In this document: piece by piece, positions 57,665 to 64,000 of the stretch | Layout of the letters: the number at the start of each line of letters is the position of its first letter | Position numbering within the stretch: position 1 is the stretch's first letter | NCBI GenBank assembly: GCA_963966185.1 | Contig: CAWZYM010000222.1 | Span: 1 to 64,000 of the forward strand | DNA from: Rhabditoides inermis | Lineage: Eukaryota > Nematoda > Chromadorea > Rhabditida > Rhabditidae | Direction of reading: 5' to 3' | Length of the DNA: 64,000 nucleotides | Translations under genes and position numbers: made by a program | The notes under the pieces: model-generated | What the model was told of the DNA's origin: nothing | The model's database searches: none | The model's input: only the letters and a program-made list of their open reading frames with translations

Positions 57665-58907
57665 CTCTGCCTCTCTGTCTCTCTGTCTCTCTGTCTCTCT
57701 GTCTCTCTGTCTCTCTGTCTCTCTGTCTCTCTGTCTCTCCGTCTCTCTCTCTCTTCCTCCTTTCCCAAACTTTTTTGATTTTCGAGGGTAGAAATCGTGG
57801 AAATCTCGTTCCTGCCCTGTGCTCATTACAGCTTTGCTAGAGAATAGAGAGTGCAGTAGACCTCATAGATTTCCAAAGTCCACACTACTTCTTGAAATAT
57901 CGACCTCCCGTTAGCTGTGTTTTATTAGCAATTTCGCGGCCAGATGTGTCTAGAGAAGAGAGGATTGACAGCGTTCACTCGGTTTCCGGCTGTAAATACG
58001 CGGAGATATGATTTCGGGGGAGCCTTTAGAGGACCCGTCCCTCCCTCCCTCACTCCCTGGGGCGCAGTCGCTCAGACAAGCTACCCGCCTCCTGAATTTG
58101 GAATAGAGATATCCCATCCACTCGCTGGTTCCCGCGGGACTTGCAGATCTCTCTCTCTCTCTCATCTCTCCCCCTCTCTCCCCATCTTCCTCTTTTGTGG
58201 GTTGTCCAAGTCCACACAGAAGCTTACTGCCTTACTGGTTCGCTTTCAATTTGTCTCGTAGTGAGTGAGTATTCCATCTGTGTCCTGAGAGGGTGATGCC
58301 TATAATATGGTTATCTCGAGGAGGCTCGAGGATACTCCCCTCTCCCCTCTCTCCTCTCCCTAAAAGCCAACGCGCCTTTCCGGCCAAAATATATTAGCTG
58401 CCAGCCCGCGGTCTATTTTGTGTTCGTGTGTCAATCGGATTTGTTGTTTGTTGTTGATCGGGTGTAAGCCGGATCCTGAGATAAACTGGTCTGTCGTAAT
58501 GAATCCTGGTTCATCCCGCGTCACTCTCTGTGTGAAACTGATCCGCTCTCATCGTTTCTTGCCCGAGGATATATGCCCTGAGGCTATTGCAGAATTGTGC
58601 AATATCCGCGTCTTCCTCCGCTCGGATTCCATCGTCTCTAGTGGACACATTTGGGCAAGCGACCCGCGCTGCGCCCTCTCACGTTCACACACTCTCTCGC
58701 CTCTTTCTAGCTCTCTGATTGCGTTCCGGGGTGTCTCTCGTTTATATGGACGCATCCTCCGCCCTCCCCCCACACCACTCACACTTCCGCCCGTTAGCGG
58801 CACGGCTATAGGAACGGCACGGACTGGAATATTCGCTGTTCTGGGAAAGTCGAAATCCCTCGTGCCAACGGATAGTGTTTCTGGGTGGCGTGGGAAGAAT
58901 AGGCAAG

Positions 58908-58958
<51 letters not shown>

Positions 58959-59106
58959 GAATCTCGCGCCGAAATGCAGTGTCCCGGTTTCCGTTAACTA
59001 GTATGGGCGCAGAAAAAGTATCGGTTTCAGTTTCGGCCCGCCCGCCTATGCGGTTTTTCGATTATGCGGTGTTGTAATGGCACCGATATAAAGTCAAGTG
59101 AGAGAG

Positions 59107-59143
<37 letters not shown>

Positions 59144-61526
59144 TGGTGTTCTCTCGGCCGATCGCCGTTCATTCTCCCTATACCGGTTCGATCTGGGTTA
59201 GTTTCGCCCCGAGACAGCTCCTGTCAAGTAATCACTCAAGCCGCTGATCCCTTTCACTTGATCTCTTTCTCTGTCCGCCCTCTCTGTCTCGCCCGCTTTC
59301 TCGCCGGCATCTCTCCAGCTCTCTCTTGCAGCCTTGACAATACTATGCGTTCCCCGTTTCCGATCACAATACAGCCGTTCCAATTCCCTTTGGGGTACGG
59401 TGTCTGTGTCTGCGTCTCATTATCATTCCAATCAGAGACCCACTTTCTCTCAGTCACTTCAACTTCACTCGAGCATTTCCTTTCCATTTCCTCTCTCGCC
59501 CCAACTTCTCTCGGTCAGAAATAATGAGATTTGAAGGGCGGCCCGGCCCGTATATGTCTAATGTCATCTCGAGTGGTCCTCTACTCACTCTCTAGCCTGT
59601 CTGCCCATCAAATGACTCTCCTCTTTCTACACACTCTCTCTTCGGGTATCGCCTGTCCGCCGTTGTTTGCGTGCTTTTGATCGGCGTGTCTGTTTGATCG
59701 CATTACATTCGCTAATTCCACAGGAGTCACTCCCCCTCCACCCCCGATTATTCCGCTCCGATGTAGGCGTATTGGTCCTGCCGTTATTCGGCAGTCTGTT
59801 GCATGGATTGCCGTGGAGCATGGCCCTCACACATCACAGCTTCTAGTGTCGTGTACTAATTCATCATTCTTTGAGTTCCATCGTTTTTTTTGCGTGTGTG
59901 TCATTTTCACGTTGTCATAGTGTACACCCACCCACACCGTACACTCTCGCACTCGCACTATCTTGCACCATGCACAATCACCAACACAAATATCACTATC
60001 ACCACCACCACTGCACCTCTCGCACTATCGCACTGTACACACTGCACAACTTGCACCACACTGCACCACATTGCACATATATCACCACGCACACACACAC
60101 ACACACTGCACTGCACACACTCGCACAGAGATCACTCTTGTCCGTCCCAACACTCCCTTTGTGTGTTTTGACTTGTCGTTGTTTTGTGTGTTGTGTTGTG
60201 AACGTCCTCACTCCTCCTCGCACTTCCTATCTGCACAATAAACCCGTTTCACACACACACACACACACACTCCGTTTTTGTTTCGTGGCAACTCACGGTT
60301 TCTTTACTGTTTCCTTTTGCAAGACGCCCCCTCGGACTGCCTGTGTGTAGTGGATTAGAATGCATTGGCACTAGAGTGTAACTGGGCAGTAGCCAAGACT
60401 GGGCTGTGTGGACTGGGCTTGGGTGGTGTCGACACTGGGTTTTGGCTGGGTTTTCACCTTCTGACTCACACCTGCTTGTCACTCTGTGTATTGTCCCTCC
60501 CCCACGTTGCACGATTTTGAAAAATCAACACTGGAAAAAGCGGAGAGGAGTAGAAAGGTGATTAGGGAACCGTACAAAACTAATAACTTACATAATTTAG
60601 TGAATGTAATTATCTTACAAAGTACTTTGCAGAGTCGCACTCGTTCAACTGGCTGCGGGACGATACTACGGAACGTATAGTGTCCCAGGATGAGAGGATA
60701 TTCGTGAGCCTCGACGGGGCACTCTTCTTCTCACATGTCAAAAAGGAAGACGAGACCAGGTGAGATACTTTTAAAAATAAACAGACGAGTAGACTTATAG
60801 ACATTTTATACTTTTGATGCAAACATATCTCCTGTTCAGCTACGCGTGTTCGCTCTCGCTCTCTTCCACCCAATCCGGCCACTATGGTCCCTTCTTCCGC
60901 CTGGTGGTCCCAGCCGAGGCCGCCCACCACTCGCCACCAGAAATCGACCAGCACCAGCCGCAGGTTGGTGCATCCACTTTTCTATGAACGCTGCAGTTCG
61001 AATAATCTCTATCTACGTTTCATGAAAACGAGAAAATAGGTCTGTATGCTAACGTGTCAATATTGCTAATAAAAGCATTTATCGGAATAAGTACTTACAC
61101 AATGCTTTTTCAGGTGTTCCCCGAATCACCAGTGCGCGGCGATACCGTCTACCTGGAGTGCTTCGCGTACGGATTGTGAGTATCGATCAATCAATCGATA
61201 ATCGATAACCAATCGATATTGCAGTCCGACGCCGACGTACCGTTGGCAGAGAGTGGATGAGAGGAGTCTGCCACAGAGAGCGACCATCATCAACCATGGA
61301 AGGGTGTTGAGGATCGAGCGAGCGAGGGAGAGCGATGCGGGCAGGTACGGGGCACGGACAGGACAAAAGAGACGGGGCACGGACAGGACAAAATGTAGAC
61401 AATGCATTCTGCAATGCTTTTAGATGAATAAATGAAGATATATGTATTTCAGATACCGTTGCACGGCCACCAATTCCATGTCCGCTGCGCACGCGGAGGT
61501 GCATCTCTCGTTGAAATGTGAGTGGA

Positions 61527-61561
<35 letters not shown>

Positions 61562-62203
61562 GAGAAGGGGGGAGAGAGAGTTTCTTCCTTCAGCCCCTCC
61601 ATCCATCCTGGTTCCTCTGTGGGACTCTCTGCATGCCACCAGCGACTCTATCCGACTCGAGTGTCCTCTCTCCACTGGTGACATGGCCAGTGCGGTCGAA
61701 TGGTTCCAGGTGAGGCAGTCTGGTGCACGATGACAATGCTATATAGATATAGCGTGATGGGTGAACCTATAGCACAATTCCAGTGAAGCATTTGAGGGAT
61801 CCTGACTGGAATAGTGTGGGTATGGTAGATACGGCTGCTGAGAAAATAGTTCGATATGATCGAATACGGGGCGCGAGCCCACTCGGGCCCACACCGGGGG
61901 CACCCGGGCCCACACTTTTGCTATTCCATGTGGCAAGTAGTGTAGTTGAATAAGTGATCAGTTATGGGTCCGAGGGTAGAAGATTTTGAAAGTGATGTAG
62001 TGGTCGTGTAATGATTAGAGAGGGCGCAGCGCGCTCTTTATGTGAAATTCAGGAATACTGTCAGCTCAAAGAACGAAAAACTGATTCTTACGAGTTTATG
62101 AAATGCATTTCTTTCCAGAACGGCCGTCCGCTGTCGCCTCTTCTGATGGATGGAGATAGAAGGAAGCGATACGTGCTGCAGCACAATGTGTCAGTCTTTC
62201 TCG

Positions 62204-62251
<48 letters not shown>

Positions 62252-63783
62252 TCCCCCTCTCTCTCACCCTCCTTCTTCAGCCTCTCTATCCGTGACGCTG
62301 TCAAGTCTGACTCGTCAGTCTTCGAATGTTCTGTCAGCAACGACATCGGAACCGCAACAAGCTCTGCTAGGGTTACTGTAAAGGTACGAATTACGGTTAG
62401 AGGTTTGAATGTTACTGTTGCTGAGCTTGTACAAAAAGTGATTGTATGTATTTGTATGGGTTACTGTAGGGGTACTGTATATGGAAATTCGTTTCAGGAC
62501 TCTCCCCCCGCTTTCCCTCCCCACGCGATGCCAACTAAAGTCATAGCGGTCAAGGGAACCACACTGGTGAGTCTTTTTTTTGTTGAATTTGTATGATTGT
62601 ATGCATGGTTGATCCTACATTGATTCTAAGACGATGTTATTATGGAGAAAATGAAAGAAACGGTTGAGTATCAACAATGAAACGTAACTGGAAACAACAT
62701 CAATAAAACATGGCATTTCAGCACCTCTGAGTGTTTTTGTTGTGTTTAGTAGTATGTATGGTTGCTCTCCTGTTTGTTAAAGTTGTTAGGAAAGTGATAG
62801 AAACAATACGCAGCAATAGTGAAACGTCAGGCGTAATGGATTGTTCATCATTGTATGTTCTCCTTTCAGCACCTTCCGTGTACCTACCAGGCGTCTCCTC
62901 GAGGAGCATCCAAGTGGACGGATGGGGGAGGGGCGAGGATACCCCATAAGGGAAGGATACGGGACGAGGCAGGGGTACTCGTCATAGAACATGTACAGAC
63001 AGGTGAGAGGGGAGGGGGGAGAGAGGGAGGAGGGGGGAGGGAGGGAGAGAGGGAGAGAGGGAGAGAGGGATAGAGGGAGAGAGAGAGAGAGGGAGAGGGG
63101 CAGGAAGATAGGGAATGTGTCTTTAGATGACGCTGGAGTGTTCTTTTGCACTGCTCACAACCGTCTGGGACGAGCGCACCTCAATGTGCAACTGGTTGTC
63201 AGCGGTGAGTTTCTGATTGTGAGATCTGATGAGGGAAAGACACCCTTCTAAATCCCATTTATAAACTGTGACAACTACGTGAAAAAGACATGAAAATATT
63301 AAATTTCTGAGATTTGATCGAAACCTATTTACCATTTTCCCATTCGCAGACCGGCCCCAAGTGTCCCTGAAGGAGCACCGCGCCGGCTCGCACCACGGCC
63401 ACGCCCACCATAGCCACGCCCACTCCGATCACACCAATATCACGTGCGAAGTGGAGCTGGACTGTAAGAATGAGGTGAGGGTGGCGCACATGGATTGACA
63501 TTAATATTATGAACACGTATTTGAGTGATCGACTTACGTGAGAAACGTATTTTCAAAAAAAAAAACTAAACTGAAAAAGTGTCAAGAAAGAGCAAGTAAA
63601 AAAGGTTTGGAATGAAGTGCCATCGCATTAACATCATAATACCGTAAATTGTTGTCACTACAAATGTGTTTCTAGATTGACTGCGCGGAGCCTCTGCTGT
63701 CGCTCGATTGGCCGCGCAGTCTGGCGAATCTGCCAGTGCACAAGAGCGGAGACAGGGTCGATGAGAGCGACCACAGTAGAGAG
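50675..63783 (+). CDS. Contactin/RIG-6-like adhesion protein: C-type-lectin-like region plus Ig domains (3' end outside window)
   Basis: A cell-surface neuronal adhesion protein. Exon 1 encodes a signal peptide (MKSAMRLFILQVFCFSTATA) at 50675-50741. The lectin-like region is spread over exons at 52320, 52957, 53573, 53751 and 53890 (CPSGWTASGDTCVRP, SLYNSGLSESTWLVGHSPTL, YPFVCALSP). Ig domains follow: VLPCHVSGQPTPKITWYRND; GGALLLPAAADLAYSSFHCL joined in phase to AENPLGTVRSPPILVKPAFL; LRDDTTERIVSQDERIFVSL; DTVYLECFAYGF with YRCTATNS; LECPLSTGDMASAVEWFQNG with FECSVSNDIGTATS; LPCTYQASPRGASKW with VFFCTAHNRLGRAH; then RPQVSLKEHRA. The order of a lectin-like module before Ig domains matches invertebrate contactin. 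Fibronectin domains and the membrane anchor would lie beyond 64000. Odd points are a His-rich insert (HHGHAHHSHAHSDH) near 63.4 kb and a 4-kb intron (56.45-60.63 kb). The exon at 54.04-54.11 kb has an uncertain junction. Confidence 0.85.
51671..51890 (+). repeat. Tandem duplication of about 102 bases, including (CT)n
   Basis: (CT)n plus TCATGTGCGTTTCTCTCGAC and about 45 following bases occur twice, nearly identical, in the first intron of the contactin-like gene. A preceding (GA)n at 51481-51588 makes the region able to fold on itself. Confidence 0.9.
55332..55625. repeat. Long hairpin element, copy A2
   Basis: Arms 55332-55425 and 55535-55625, of the same subfamily as A1 at the window start, with a GA-rich segment just before the right arm in both. 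It lies in an intron of the contactin-like gene. Confidence 0.88.
56935..57045. repeat. (CT)n / (CTTT)n tract
   Basis: Pure pyrimidine run in the 4-kb contactin intron. It can pair with the (GA)/(AAAG) run at 57405-57480. Confidence 0.9.
57629..57760. repeat. (CT)n and (CTCTCTGT)n minisatellite
   Basis: Twelve or so units of CTCTCTGT follow a (CT)n run in the same intron. Confidence 0.92.
58915..59142. repeat. Two (GA)n tracts
   Basis: GA runs at 58915-58955 and 59100-59142 in the large contactin intron. The 56.45-60.63 kb intron holds no exon that I can place. Confidence 0.85.
59930..60160. repeat. GCAC/CACC-rich low-complexity region with (AC)n
   Basis: Irregular reiteration of TGCAC, CACTCGCAC and (AC)n. 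The 159-codon frame here is a product of this composition. Confidence 0.75.
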
Positions 63784-64000
63784 GTGGGGGCAGTGAGCAC
63801 ATACGTTTCACAACGGAGTTATTAGTCAGCAAAACCTTTGGCGAGAATGTTGACTTAGATGACTCATCACGTACTAATCACTTATTAGTAATTTCTAATG
63901 TGTGCTCCGCCTTGCTGCGCGAACAATTTAGTAAGGTGAAACAAGCCGAAACGTGGTTGTCACAGCACTTAAAAAAAATTTTTTTTTCAACGTTTGTAAA

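Noticed and set aside
59871..60350. 159-codon His/Thr-rich frame
   Set aside because: Generated by GCAC/CACAC low-complexity DNA.
60300..60500. CRISPR-like or regularly spaced repeats
   Set aside because: Only simple-sequence repeats are present, and the genome is eukaryotic.

Overview
The window looks like nuclear DNA of a nematode. Genes are intron-rich, with mostly short GT-AG introns. Several start codons lie directly behind a pyrimidine-rich AG that looks like a spliced-leader acceptor. Same-strand genes sit a few hundred bases apart, as in nematode operons. Introns contain TACTGTA/TACGGTA motifs like those familiar from Caenorhabditis. One gene resembles the nematode sperm-specific SSQ glycine-rich family, and another is a short secreted cysteine-rich peptide of defensin type. 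The species is not identified, and all names rest on recognised protein sequence, not on a database search.

Layout. 0.9-5.25 kb (+): a nucleotide-sugar transporter of the SLC35A family, with an unidentified multi-exon gene nested antisense in its largest intron (2.0-3.7 kb). 5.5-10.7 kb (-): three BTB/KCTD-like paralogues, one truncated and fused to the end of its neighbour. Between them lie a secreted CS-alpha-beta-like peptide gene and a possible tail-anchored protein. 12.2-13.5 kb (+): a secreted proline-rich/cysteine protein built from repeated exons. 14.7-15.4 kb (-): a small two-helix membrane protein. 15.9-18.2 kb (+): PQBP1. 18.6-21.5 kb (+): sphingosine-1-phosphate lyase. 21.8-23.0 kb (-): an ERI1/ERI3-type DEDDh exonuclease. 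23.5-36.5 kb (+): a DENND4-type DENN protein, with the SSQ-like repeat gene nested antisense in its last intron (33.9-36.1 kb). 37.0-39.4 kb (+): XRCC1 with a single BRCT domain. 39.7-42.75 kb (+): TSEN54. 43-50.6 kb: no convincing gene, but rich in inverted repeats, SINE-like pieces and one strongly folding candidate RNA. 50.7 kb to the window end (+): a contactin/RIG-6-like adhesion protein with a C-type-lectin-like region and immunoglobulin domains, incomplete at the right edge.

DENND4-XRCC1-TSEN54 and PQBP1-SGPL1 are closely spaced on one strand and could be operons. The gene set is mostly housekeeping: vesicle traffic, lipid catabolism, splicing, tRNA splicing and DNA repair.

The repeat content is the most unusual part. 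Five long hairpin elements have unrelated loops, but their two arms stay matched within each copy while differing between copies. A family of about 100-base palindromes includes one copy that appears to supply the splice donor of a TSEN54 exon. A large inverted pair brackets the last TSEN54 exons. Introns are filled by three recurring simple motifs: (GA)n/(CT)n, ATTGATTG/ATCGAT, and TACGGTA/TACTGTA.
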